This document shows, piece after piece, positions 34,401-45,637 of a DNA stretch of 64,000 bases. The position numbers and the translations under genes are program-made. The notes below the pieces were generated by a model. It worked only from the letters and a program-made list of their open reading frames with translations, was not told the DNA's origin and ran no database searches. Within the stretch, counting starts at the first letter, position 1. Each line of letters begins with the position of its first letter. Source of the stretch: Enchytraeus crypticus (taxonomy: Eukaryota; Annelida; Clitellata; Enchytraeida; Enchytraeidae); the NCBI GenBank assembly GCA_905160935.1, contig CAJHZI010000425.1, positions 2,306,001-2,370,000 of the forward strand, given 5' to 3'.

Positions 34401-35987
34401 GTAGCATAAATTGCCTAAATATTTTAGCATATATAATCAGTACTGGGCGTTCTTGAAGCCTAGGCACATAGAGTTACAAATTAATGTCTTTTTACGTGAC
34501 ATTAATTTACGAGTGATTACATTAATTTACGAGTGATTATGTTCACAAATTGGAGGAGCATTGATAGCTAGTTGTAGTAAATCTATGCTCTCTGTGTTAT
34601 CTGAGGCGCATTGATAGTTGTAATAAATCTATGCTTTCAGTGCTGAGAAGCAGAGAGTTCAGATATATATTATTCTAACCTTAGATTTTAACATTTGATT
34701 AACTTTTGATTTAGGAGGAGCGCCTGCGGGGCAGGGGAACAGAGAATGAGGATAGTCTGGCTAAGAGGCTTGCTGCGGCCAAGGCCGAGATGGAGTATGG
34801 TTAGTGAGCTTTACTGAAAGTCTTCATACATTGCTACTAAATTTTCATTTAGCTTGTTGTTGTGCTTGCTCCAGAAATCAGAAACAAAATATAGCTTCTC
34901 GACTACAAGAGCAATTGCATATTTCTTTCTTCTACTAATTTTTATTTTCTTCATACATTGCTACTTTGGACTGATTTTCTGGATTTTGGAATTTGCACCA
35001 ATTTTGGACCTTCTTTTTGCTCGCCAGCTTGATTTTGTCTCAATAGTGCTCAATGTTGTCATTGATGACTGTAGCACTCTAATTGTTGTTATTAATACTA
35101 CTAAATCTTCTTTTAGTTTGTTGTTGTGCTTGCTTCGGAAATCAAAAACAATATATAGCTTCTCGACTACAAATAGCAATTGCATATTTCACTCATCTAT
35201 TACTTCTTAGAATGCGTCAAGTATATTGGTAATTGTTTACTGCAATTAATTGTATCCTTGATATGCTTCTTTATTCTTTATTTATTGACTGTACAATGAC
35301 GTGATTATGGTGCTCTAAATTTTGGAGATGGAGTCATTATTTCATAACGGATTTTGTATTTAGGTGGAATACTTGTATAAAATTCAGTTTATAGCTGATT
35401 GATTTCCTAACTTTTACTTGTGCGCAGCCGAAGTTGAGGGAAATTACGACCATATCATAGTAAATGACGACCTAGACAAAGCTTATGCACATCTCAAGGA
35501 TATTGTTGGGCCGGTGAGTTAATAGTTGTTGTTTCATGTTAACAGATTCATTCCTATGGTGTTTAGGAATGAATCTAATACCAATTAGAAACTTCCCATG
35601 GCAGAGATTTCGCCAACAATTGAGGCAATTGTGGCTAATAACCTGGAATACTTGGCCCGCCTGTCTAAAAACTGGACTGACTGTATCGAAGTGTTGCTTT
35701 CTCTTATTATTACACCTTGCTGTATTTTAGTTTGATGTCTTTCGATGCTTGTCGGAGCTCAATTAAATTTTTATACTGCCAGGCAATATAGAAATTGACA
35801 GGTAATTTACTTTCTACTATTATTATCAGGATTGCTACTGACTTTGGCACTGGTATTGTATATCATAGATGAAGAAATGTTTGCCGTAGTTTTGAGTATG
35901 TTGTAACTACGTGTTGTTGTTTTTGTTAGTTTGCGGATGCCATGATGAAGAAGAACCGGAATCAGGCTTCTAAGTAAATGGCGCGAT
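31434..35987 (+). CDS. GUK1: Guanylate kinase (ATP:GMP phosphotransferase), seven exons, complete
   Basis: Exons: 31434-31554, 32454-32495, 33569-33665, 34105-34243, 34715-34799, 35428-35513, 35940-35987. All introns are GT-AG and the frame is continuous for 205 aa, close to the usual ~200. The enzyme converts GMP and ATP to GDP and ADP in the cytosol. The P-loop GPSGSGKST is at residues 14-22. GMP-site residues lie in [10 protein letters not shown] (41-50), in Y56-Y57 with [11 protein letters not shown] following, and in [10 protein letters not shown] (78-87). LDIDMQGV (about 102-109) and the lid region [17 protein letters not shown] (136-152) follow, then VNDDLDKAY. No catalytic residue appears to be lost. 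The start is the only ATG in frame before the P-loop. The exon-4 frame stays open past its GTCAGA donor, but the family sequence resumes exactly at 34715. The last exon encodes only 15 residues and a TAA. Confidence 0.97.
32596..32872 (+). repeat. SINE-B, longest copy (GUK1 intron 2)
   Basis: It contains GGTGACTGCACGTGTCGTAG, AAAGGGCATTCGGTTGGTGAGC and AGGACAGAGAGGATTTGAGA, then TTAAATTGGGATTCAAGGGA with a GATGATGATGATTATGA tail. It defines the family; other copies are at 49630-49835, 51842, 52139, 52257 and 52670. Confidence 0.8.
33749..33784. repeat. 36-bp near-perfect palindrome (GUK1 intron 3)
   Basis: TTTCTTCGCC.CTGGCTCGAG then CCAG.GGCGAAGAAA has one mismatched pair and no loop. The inner sequence equals two SINE-A heads (GGCTCGAGCCAGTGGCGA) placed head to head. 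Confidence 0.85.
34838..35195. repeat. 95-bp direct repeat flanking a LINE 3' end (GUK1 intron 5)
   Basis: Left copy about 34838-34928 and right copy about 35098-35193 share TAG.TTGTTGTTGTGCTTGC, ATATAGCTTCTCGACTACAA and GCAATTGCATATTTC with about 10% difference. Between them (34960-35095, plus) lies a LINE 3' UTR fragment (GATTTTCTGGATTTTGGAAT; CTCAATAGTGCTCAATGTTG; GTAGCACTCTAATTGTTGTT). Confidence 0.85.
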
Positions 35988-36970
35988 ATTCCATAACTCG
36001 ATGACTGTATTGTTGTAGTTCTTTGGTAGAATTCAGTGGTTTTATGTGCTATCGTAGAAAGGTACTAATTTGGTACTAGTAATACTATTGTTGTCTGAAC
36101 CTTTGCTGTGTGTAAATAAATCATGCAATTATGAGCATGTATTATTTAATGTAGAGAAAAAAACCATGAAATTGATTTTATATCCACTGTTTAGTAAGCT
36201 ATTCGAGTATTTTGAAGTCGTTTTGGTAGAAAACAGTCTTGCCATAGTAAAAATAATTCCAGTTAGCAAAAGTAACATTTATGTTTTCAGTTAGATGAAA
36301 TTTTAAAGCAAGCAAATACATATAGTTTGTGTTAAAAGTTTTAGGTAGTGCTTGTGTATTTCACTTTTATGTAATTAGATATTCCATTAATGTATATGTT
36401 GTAGTGACATCTACATAGAATTATTGGTTTTTAAATATCATATGTTTCAGATGTATCTATTTCATGTTGAGAGTAGAAATAAAAGTTGCTATTCTACACG
36501 AATGAGCATTATAAGGGATCATTACAAATCAGGCGAATTTCTTGTATTTAATTGTATTCCGAAGAATAGAATTTAACAGCATTTTATAATTATCTCTGTA
36601 GCGTAGAATGGGTTATGTTTTGGTCTTTTATTTGTGTTGTGATGTACCTATATGAACTTTTAGTTGTAGCTGAGCTTTTCGTATTTGAGTATATTTTAAG
36701 TGTAATGCACCTGTAGCAAGTAGTTTTAGACTATTATATATTTCACTGCTTAGGATAATTATAGTCGAGATATGATGTCATTAAAGTCACAAAAGCATTT
36801 TACGGTTTCTTGCTAGCTATTGTGATAAACCAAGGATTTGTCTGGGTTTGCTGTCGCTTGTGGGGCCGCGAGATGCAAAAGTGTGTAACCTAATTAAATG
36901 AAAACATGCATTGGTAACCCGGAGTGACTGCAGTTTGTAAACCGATTCTTAATGGCTAGAATAGACCATC
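35988..36970 (+). other. GUK1 3' UTR and downstream flank
   Basis: AATAAA motifs at 36115-36120 and about 36478 are candidate polyadenylation signals for GUK1. Nothing else was recognised. Confidence 0.45.
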
Positions 36971-36974
36971 TTGA

Positions 36975-37235
36975 ATAGACCTACTAAATATTCGTTACTA
37001 ATAAACTAACTATTCGTCACTAATAGACCAACTATTCGTCACTATTAGATCAACTATTCGTCACTAATAAAACAACTATTCTAATAAGCTAACTATTCGT
37101 CACTAATTTACCAACTATTTGCTACTAAATTACAAACTATTCGCTACTAATAAACCAAATATTCGCTATTAATAAACCAAGTAGTCGTCACTAATAAATA
37201 AACTATTCGCCGCTAATAAACAAACTTTTCGTCAG
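36975..37235. repeat. 22-bp minisatellite (about 12 degenerate copies)
   Basis: The unit is TAATAAACCAACTATTCGTC plus AC, with substitutions in most copies. Confidence 0.88.
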
Positions 37236-37605
37236 TAGAAGCCATAGGAAACTATAAATGCAAATAAGTGAATTGTTTTTAACTGCGATGTTAACATACA
37301 TTGTTTATTATTATTATCTTTAACAAATTAGCAACACTTCTTGCATGTTATTAGTACCTTAATATCTCCTTATTAAGTGAAACAAAAATGTATCTAATTT
37401 TTTGCTGAAAACCTAATGATTTTGTTAATAGGTTTTTGTGTTACTATACAAAGTTTCTAACAAAGGCTATATCAAATATATAATATTAATACCTATTGTA
37501 ATAAGTGTAATTTGTCACAAATGAGGTAGTGTAGAATCATCAAAATGATTGGTTTTAATGAAACGTTAAACGGTACTTAAAGTACTAAAACGGTACTTAA
37601 AGTGT

Positions 37606-37790
37606 ACTGATGCAAGGTCGAGTATCTTACAGACGTCACCACTGGCTGGAGGCAATGGCGACGTGGGTAAGATATTCGACCGCGGATCAGTATGTGCGGG
37701 GTTCAAAGCCTTGGCTCTCCCGTCGCTGACATTGCTTTCGAGTGAGGAAACTGACGGTAACCTTAGCTTTAGCTTTTGCAGTAAGCAACT
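37606..37790 (+). repeat. SINE-A copy preceded by its own head in inverted orientation
   Basis: The plus copy (37643-37790) has GGCTGGAGGCAATGGCGACG, TCGACCGCGGATCAGTATGT, the B-box-like GGGGTTCAAAGCC and CGAGTGAGGAAACTGACGG. Immediately left, 37606-37645 (ACTGATGCAAGGTCGAGTAT, CTTACAGACGTCACCACTGG) is the reverse complement of its first 45 bp. Confidence 0.8.
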
Positions 37791-37859
37791 GATTCTTGAA
37801 TACCTACATCTGTGGCCAACCAATCCACGCAATTGTCGCATTCATTAATTATGAACTTC

Positions 37860-39764
37860 TGTCCGCGAACTAAAATAGTCGATATTGAGAATGTGGTAAA
37901 ATGTGGAAATATCAGCGTTTGAATTGTGACAGGAGGATGAAAACGATGACGATGATTTGGACTGACAATCAGACACAGAGATCCTCGCTGCTCAATGTTT
38001 AGCTACGGCTGTCGCCTGTTTAGAACTGGGCGAGTGGTTCTTCATCCGTTGCCAGTTATCTTCAAACAAAAAACGATGCCGAGCGTTTCAGCCATGATCT
38101 AAAATTGTTGAATAAAATAATTTAATTGAAGAAACGGCGGCAGAGTTAGAAGTAGTGGATGATGTTGTAGAAATTCAAATTGAATGTGCATGAATATTTT
38201 TATTATGGATTGAGCTAAGCTCGAAAATACATATTGCACTCTACATTCTTTAATTGCGAGTAACTATGAGGTTTACTGGTTTTTATTAATATTGCATGCC
38301 ACCTTCTAAATGCAAATTGATTGATAAATAGTGTATTTAAATGCACATAGTGTATTTAAATTTGCATTCCATGGTCCATAATGCATCGGTGTTTAAATTT
38401 TAAAATGAATAATTGTAAGAGCTGACAACCATGAGGTATGTTTAGTGGAGTCAATGAAATAGCATTTCATACTAAATCTGCTACTTGTTTTAAATTCACT
38501 TTTAAATAATAGCCTTTTTGATAATGAGAAAACAACTCCTTTGAGTACGGATTGTACTGTTTGGAAAATCTAAATTTCAGGAATTTATCAATTTAAATAA
38601 TATAACTATTCTGTAGAGTATTTATTGATTTCAAATCTAAATGCAATGGCATGGCTAAACTAAATTATATGATAGTAGTTTAATAGAGATTGCAAATGCT
38701 GACTGGTATCTATGTGTGAAGCCTTCACATCCGAGATCGATAACATTGGCGTCAGATTTTCTGATACTAATACCACAAATCATAACAGTTTTTTCCTTCT
38801 GTGCATTCATTTTAGATAAGAATTATTTCGATTTTAACAGTGTATTATAATGTGCATTCCATTGTCCGTAATGCATGTTTTTTTATTAAAAGTTGTTTGA
38901 TGATTTATAAATTTATTATAGCAGAACTTTCACTCGAGAAATTCAATTTGTGAAAGAGAGACTATCTAAAAACATTAAAATTCAATGTGTATATTTTGAG
39001 TTAACATGATTTGATAAGGAATTAGATTGGTGAGTAGATGGTCTGATAGATTTTAAATTCAATACTTAAATTGACTGAACAGATGCTTACTTCTTCAATC
39101 CCTCTCTCATGTATGTAATGATAAGCTCAGATTCTCGTATGCTGTCTCAAATGGTTTGTGGGATACCAGCTGATTTATGGCGACTCAATTTTTACTAATT
39201 ATTAAGTAAAATATATGCAAGTGCGGCTTGGCTAACAAAGCCAAGAAAATCTGAATTCTGCAAATGATACATGCTATAAATACATTTATTGTAATAAGCA
39301 CTTGAATAAAGCTTGCAAATATTTATAACGTTTGTCGAAAGTTACTCCAGAAAAGCATCGTTGTTTATACAATGTCGTTATTTAATTGGTAGTTTAAATA
39401 GGAATGGATTATAATAAAGGTTAAATTTTATCTTAGACACTACTGAAATGTACAGTAGAGCAATCAAGCTGACTTATTATGCGAGTTTTTATCGTTTGTG
39501 GGTTTCTATCTTTTGTAGGGTTTCTATCTTTTGTAGGGTTTCTATCTAAAGGTGGAGTCAGTGCTGTAGGTAACGTGAGCTGACGTTAATTTTTTTAATA
39601 ACTGGTCTCCTAACCGAGCTTCATCATTTAATCGTCATAATAATTAAAGTTATAAGTTAACTCTTGGGTTTAAAGAAAATGATATGGAATTAAGTTTAAT
39701 TGAAAGTTTAACAGAACATAGCTGTGATTCCTGTAAATTTGGCAAGAATTATCCGGTGCGTGTG
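37860..39764. other. Intergenic DNA between convergent GUK1 and N6AMT1
   Basis: No gene was seen. A triplicated 18-mer (GGGTTTCTATCTTTTGTA) lies at about 39495-39547. AT-rich throughout. Confidence 0.4.
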
Positions 39765-40050
39765 TGTGTATCAACCCAGAACAGGGATTAACGGCTCGCT
39801 AAAAGGAAGTCTTTTTTTATTTTTTATTTAAACAGGGATTCAAGACTAAACAACTAAACAGGGATTCAAGACTAAACAACTAAACAGGGATTCAAGACTA
39901 AACAACTAAACAGGGATTCAAGACTAAACAACTAAACAGGGATTCAAGACTAAACAACTAAACAGGGATTCAAGACTAAACAACTAAACAGGGATTCAAG
40001 ACTAAACAACTAAACAGGGATTCAAGACTAAACAACTAAACTGTGACTCA
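39765..40050. repeat. SINE-C tail and 26-bp minisatellite (8 copies)
   Basis: CCCAGAACAGGGATTAACGGC (about 39775) resembles the SINE-C tail. From 39829 a 26-bp unit (AACAGGGATTCAAGACTAAA and CAACTA) repeats eight times almost without change. It ends about 145 bp past the N6AMT1 stop codon, so it may lie in that gene's 3' UTR. Confidence 0.93.
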
Positions 40051-40193
40051 AGGAAAGATAAAGACGATTATTATATTAGATAAACAATTACGCCGAACAC
40101 ATGCCATACAGTAAATGTAATATGAAATATAATAGATATATAGATATTGATAGCTATAGTTTATAAATTTAAATTATCCTAGCATATCTCCAA

Positions 40194-43100
40194 TCACTGT
40201 CTCGTAAATCTTAGCACAGAAAGAGACTCAGGCCCAGATCTTCTGCTCAGAACAGATTTCATCACAAAACTGTAACTGGAGAGAATCGACTCTATCTCGC
40301 CTGCACACAACGTACAATCACGAAATAGCTCTTTTACATGCAGTAGTTGTTACATTCAGCATCTTCTTCCCTTAAATCCCAGTTTAACCAGGGTCGGCAT
40401 ACGAATAGCCTTTCTCTCAGTCTTCTCAGCTGTTACATTGTACTAAATAAATTATTTATTTTAGTATTTTCCTTTAACGCTTATGATTCATTATTTTCAC
40501 ATTTCGCTGAATCGCTTAATAACAAAATGACAGATATTGTAACGTTAAGACGCTGTTCATCAATTCCTCATGTTTTAAGTATCTTCTTTTGTAGTAAAAT
40601 TTATACATATAAGCAAAATTTGTGCATAAGAAATTACCTAGAACAATGATACATCTGGCATATACTGCAAGAGAATACTGTATGATAAAAACAGTCATCA
40701 ACGGTTCGTATAGGCTATGAAGTTTCTAAATATGCAGTAGAGATAATTTTTCTTCTAATTCATATTACAAGGCACAATGAATATTCAGTACAGTTATCAC
40801 AATTCCTAGAAATATAATAATCCATAACCTCTGGCATATACAGCTAGCTAATATGATAAAACATAAAACAGTCATAAACGGTTCATATGGGCTATACAGT
40901 TTCAAAATATAGAGTAGACATATTTTTCTTCAATGCAAATTGCCCTACATAATATATAATATGTACATAAATCACAGCAGAGCCTACAAATGTAATAATC
41001 AATAACCTACTCTGTTTGTTTTCTTTGACGATGACAAGATAGAATACGCCAGTAGAGGATAATAATGTGGATACGTGATGAAATAATCGATCCATGACCT
41101 CCCTCCCATTCACACCGCCCGCCCAGGAGGCTTCTATGCCCCTACTACCTACCTAATTATACACAGTACAATGCAGCTCTACTTAGTGACGAAACAGCAC
41201 CAAGTGGTTACATTATAGGTCTATGTCACACTTGTCTTCACTGTTAATTCAGCTAAGCTAATAAGAAAAAAACTTTAAAATTGCTACATATCATCATGAA
41301 CATTAACATTATATCTGCAGTATAATGTCTAAACTTTTCAATACAACCTCCCGCTACCTCTCTCTTTCTCTCGCTTCTCTCTCTCTCTCTCTCTATTTAC
41401 TTTATCACATGTAATAAAACTTTCTCCCAGTAAAAATAAAAAGAGCTAATGTTAACGCCAGTTTCCTCACTCAAGAGCGATGTCAGTGACGGGTGAGCCC
41501 ACGATTTGAACTCTGAACATACTGATCCGCTGTCGAAAAATTTAACGACAGTGTACTATCATTTGCGACATATTATAAAATACACTATTATAAAATTTAA
41601 ATATGGCTATATCATAGATATGACATTGACTGAAAATTGTAAATATAGCAAAGAGAAATTTAAGCAGAATTTAAAAAATTAACAATAGCAATTTAAGCAT
41701 AAATAAAAAGCTATTAAAATCTCCACAACCAAATCAACGTACTTCATCGGATGGTGTTATAACATAAGGAGGATTGAATATCAAAACATCCACCAGTCCG
41801 GACATTCGTGGTAAGAAACAGCTGGCCTTCAACATAGCACATAAAAAAATAAAAATATTGTATTGATTCATAAATATAACCGTACCTTTCAGAAATGGGA
41901 TACAGTGTACCGAAAGTAAAGTTATGATTAGTAAGTTACTCAACAAAACAAATCATACTGAAAGACAGCAATAAATAAGGACAGTAATAGTCTCATTTAT
42001 AATAATATAACTATTTAACTGAATGGAGATAACACTGGGGGGGGGGCAAATACGGCTTTCGGGAGAAGAGGGGCAAGCCCTTGGACTGGGGATGCATTTA
42101 TACCCCCCCCCGGTTAACATATTAAAGAAATTTCTAAAGAAAATAATGACAGTATAGAAAATAGCATCTGGACTATGAAAGATTTGCAACAAACACAAGC
42201 TTACACAATTTCTTAAAGAATCGAGTTTAAGATCTCCAATTCTACCACTAATGAACTTTTACCTAGGCATCTCATCTATATTTAGTATAACTGATAATAC
42301 TATTTGTTTATAAATTCGCTGGAATGAACCAATAATGATTTTATTCACAGAAAACTTTTCAGAAGTTTATCTGAAATATAGACAAAAGACATGGGCACGT
42401 CGTAGGCTGCTACAACTCGACTAGTCTATGCTTTGAGCGACAAATTATTCATATATACATACAGGGCTGATGGAATTTTTCTTTCTCTTATCAGATTTTT
42501 CAGTTAAGACAATGCTTTGTTAGGTAGTTGTAGGACCACATGCTACACGTCTGTTCGCTTTTTGTTGATTTATTACGTCAATATTACATTAACCAACAAT
42601 ACTCAATAGAATACAATCGCAAGTCACACGGCTAAAATTAAGCAAAACTAATTTAACAAATATTAAATCGTTTATTAATGCAATGATCACGTTTGAAATT
42701 TTAGTGAAGCCGAAGTGAAATTTACTATTTCAATAATCTTTCAAAATAGCAGATTTCAGATGTGTACACAGAAATAAAATTATATGATATGCAATTCGTA
42801 CATTAAGTGTAAATGTATAATAGCTTCAATAACTCACTAAATCCATAAGAACTGGATTTAATAACACATTATTTCTCTCTCCGGTAGTCTTCGTTGCTAT
42901 GGCAGCATCCCAGTTTATATCTGTACAGCTAAAATGATCAATTAAAAATAATTATCAATTAATTTATTTAATTTAATTAATTATCAACAAACTATCCTTA
43001 TTGTTGTGATACATAAGTACATTCATTTTAAAGTGACAGTCTAGAATGGCAAATATTACTAATCTTAAATCTAAATGTACATGTACATATGATCGCCATA

Positions 43101-44137
43101 TTATTTTCGAATGTTATTGCAATTTAGAAAGTTCATTAACCTAAAGAGTTAGTTCAATATGCTACATTCATAATTTACTGACAAATTATCATTTTAAGAA
43201 ACATTCTGAAAAGATATTCCATAAAACTAAACACAGTTCTGTCTGAACATCTATCAAGTCACATCCGCAGTTCTAAACTCTATCATCTGATAAATATGAT
43301 TAATATGACAAAAAAAATTTTAAAATATTAATTCAATAAATTTTATTTTAATTGAGCACATCTTACTATGAGGAACCATTACCAATTAATGTTCTTAATT
43401 TACGACATATGATTACATTTTTATATTCAAAAAGTACTTGCAAAAATTTAACTACACAAGCTCAATAAAAAAACTAGGAATAAATTACATTCTAATATAT
43501 AAATAAAGCCTGAATCTTCATGAGCATAATATGAACCAATTTTCTGGATATTGGTATAAATTTGCACCATTTTGGATGCTATGTTTGCTCACCGGATTGG
43601 ATTTGTCTGAATAGTGCTGGATGTTGCCAGGGACGACAGCAGCACTCTAGTTGTTGTTATTATAGTTATGACTGATAGATCAAGACTAAGGCTATAAACC
43701 ACTGAAATGTCGCATGTCCCAACAGTTTTCCAAGAAAAGCGCTGACAACTCCTGAACCACTGCCCACCTCCAGGCATATGCTTGGTCTAAAACAATCCAA
43801 CAATTTACAAATAGTTAACGATTATTTTGGGATAAATTTTGATATATTATTAATATAATTCAACATTTACCGATCGTGTCAAAGGCATTTTAGTGTAAAT
43901 TTTTTACATTTTTATTTTTAGTAAATTTTCTTAAAAGAGGCTATGCTTTATTCGACATTGTGCTAAGGACACTAGCATCTAGTTCAGTATGAATTTTAGA
44001 TGTGCTTACCGTAATCGAGCAATAAACTCTTGATCTTCTTCCAAAGCATCCATGAGAAGAAATGTGTCCTCCGACGGCTCATAAACTGTTAAAAATTCTG
44101 CTTGACTTAAATGAGAGAAGTCTGGCGTTGGAAGCAT
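40194..44137 (-). CDS. N6AMT1: Eukaryotic HemK-type glutamine/lysine N-methyltransferase, six exons, complete
   Basis: Exons on the minus strand: 44137-44010, 43786-43703, 42928-42838, 41826-41739, 41148-41011, 40300-40194, giving 211 aa (human about 214). The family methylates the GGQ glutamine of release factor eRF1, as a complex with TRMT112, using S-adenosylmethionine. Seen here: VYEPSEDTFLLMDAL (18-32), the SAM-binding loop LEVGSGSGVVSAFL (48-61), acidic CTDIN (72-76), the catalytic NPPY (119-122) in LIFNPPYVITPSDEV, then GIEASWAGG, NGREVMDRLF, GVFYLVIVKENK and a C-terminal SGPESLSVLRF. Donors of exons 2 and 4 (GTGGTT and GTTGAT) are weak but are the only ones that restore the family sequence. 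Introns hold a SINE-A and a LINE 3' end. It is convergent with GUK1 and divergent from CACNB. Confidence 0.95.
41345..41396. repeat. (CT)n tract
   Basis: CTCTCTCTTTCTCTC and CTCTCTCTCTCTCTCT in an N6AMT1 intron. Confidence 0.85.
41441..41531 (-). repeat. SINE-A copy (N6AMT1 intron)
   Basis: GCTAATGTTAACGCCAGTTT, CGATGTCAGTGACGGGTGAG, ATTTGAACTCTGAACATACT and GATCCGCTGTCGAAAA. The head is lost. Confidence 0.75.
43535..43668 (+). mobile_element. LINE 3'-end fragment (N6AMT1 intron 2)
   Basis: TTTTCTGGATATTGGTATAA, TTTGCACCATTTTGGATGC, CTGAATAGTGCTGGATGTTG and AGCACTCTAGTTGTTGTTAT are diverged matches to the LINE tail at 23545-23670. It lies just downstream of exon 2's donor. Confidence 0.8.
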
Positions 44138-45637
44138 ATTTCAGCAGCACAAAGCTTTATACAAACTTAAGAAAAAATTTAATTGTCAATTTACTAAATA
44201 TTCGGCTTAATAATTAGGTTTCAATGGTATAAATTTTGCCATAAAACTGCTATTTATTTGTTTACAAACAAATAACATTAAACAAAAACCATTTTATCTT
44301 CTTTTTGTCACTTTTGTAACAACAACAAGTAGAATACTACTGTTTTGAATGAAATCAGCAAGCTTTATTGAGCCAATTCTAAGCCGATTTGCAAAAGAGA
44401 TCCAGAACTGTGCAAAAACGAAAACCCCTTTACCCTACTACAGAATGGAATATCAACTTTATTTTGTTTGTATTATTAAAGTGAATTTTGTCTTACTTTA
44501 AATAACTTTTATGGATATATATATAGCATTCATTATTCACCAATTTCGCTCTATTTAACAATATACCTCATTACTAGTATAACTATTTTTTTACTATGCG
44601 TGCATGTGCGTACTACCTGAATACAATAAAGGGTTCATATAATATTCAATATCCGGAAATAAATGGCACTTTAATATCTATTAGCGGAGATAGTGACGCA
44701 TAATATCTGAAATAAATAGCTTTCATATCTCTCTCTTAGTGCACTGCTGGCAGGTCCATGGCACATAACGCCTCCACTCTTCTCTGTCTTCCGCCTTTCT
44801 CTTCATTTCCACATATGAGTTGGTCTTTAAATCATCTAACAGACCTATTATCTCGGCCTGCCCTGCCTCTTTTTCCTTTCATTCTACCTTCTATGACCAT
44901 ATCTATCTATTTTCATATCTATATATGTATAAATTTCTAACAATCGTTTGATATGCGCTAATGTTTGGAAATTAAGTTAATTGTTAGCTTAATTTTAAGT
45001 ATAAAAATCTTTTACATGCAATTATGATTATATAGGTATGCTTACTTCAAATTCTGCAACTGAAAGTGTAGTATTTAGCCTTCCTTATAGACCTGAGCCT
45101 ATTTTCGTGTACTCTTGAAATATCACACGAAACAATTATTTAATGATCTTATAATAACCATTATATGAGAGCATGCAAGTTAAGCAATAGATTTTTTACT
45201 CTAAAGAGTTAAGATACTGAATAAATAAATTAAACACCAATATCGGCTTTTATACATGCTAACATATAGTAGTTAAAGTTATTTGTACAAAATTGTGAAG
45301 ATTTGAATGATTTCACATTTAACATGAAAAATTATGCCAAATCTGAAAAAAGAAGAAAATAAGACGACACCATTGAATTATTTCTAATATTATTATTTGG
45401 GCGTCGAAAAATATATATTTAATTAAACATAAATAAATATTTTATAGAACTTAAAAACTGAACTTATGCGATGCATTCATATCAGCAATCGGATATTAAA
45501 GGTCATTTATGTTCAATAGTAGCTTTCAGTTTATATGAGGAAGTATAGCTGAAAATCATTAGAAATGGATTTCTCTACTACTTAGTAGCATTAAACCGGC
45601 GATATTTTTCCTAATCCGGATATTTATCAGATTAAAG
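44138..45637. promoter_or_regulatory. Shared 1.5-kb intergenic region between divergent N6AMT1 and CACNB
   Basis: The two start codons face away from each other across this gap, so both promoters must lie here unless further 5' exons exist. No clear TATA box or CpG-rich block is visible. The region is AT-rich; CCTGCCCTGCCTCTTTTTCC (about 44858) is the only pyrimidine-rich island. Confidence 0.45.

Noticed and set aside
33902-34456. Long 184-codon frame spanning GUK1 exon 4 and its flanks
   Set aside because: The family sequence occupies only 34105-34243; the rest is intron read-through of AT-rich DNA (poly-Ile/Tyr/Leu).
36975-37235. Possible CRISPR-like array (regular short repeats)
   Set aside because: The 22-bp units are contiguous with no unique spacers, and the DNA is eukaryotic; it is a minisatellite. 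The same applies to 39829-40050 and 57247-57500.
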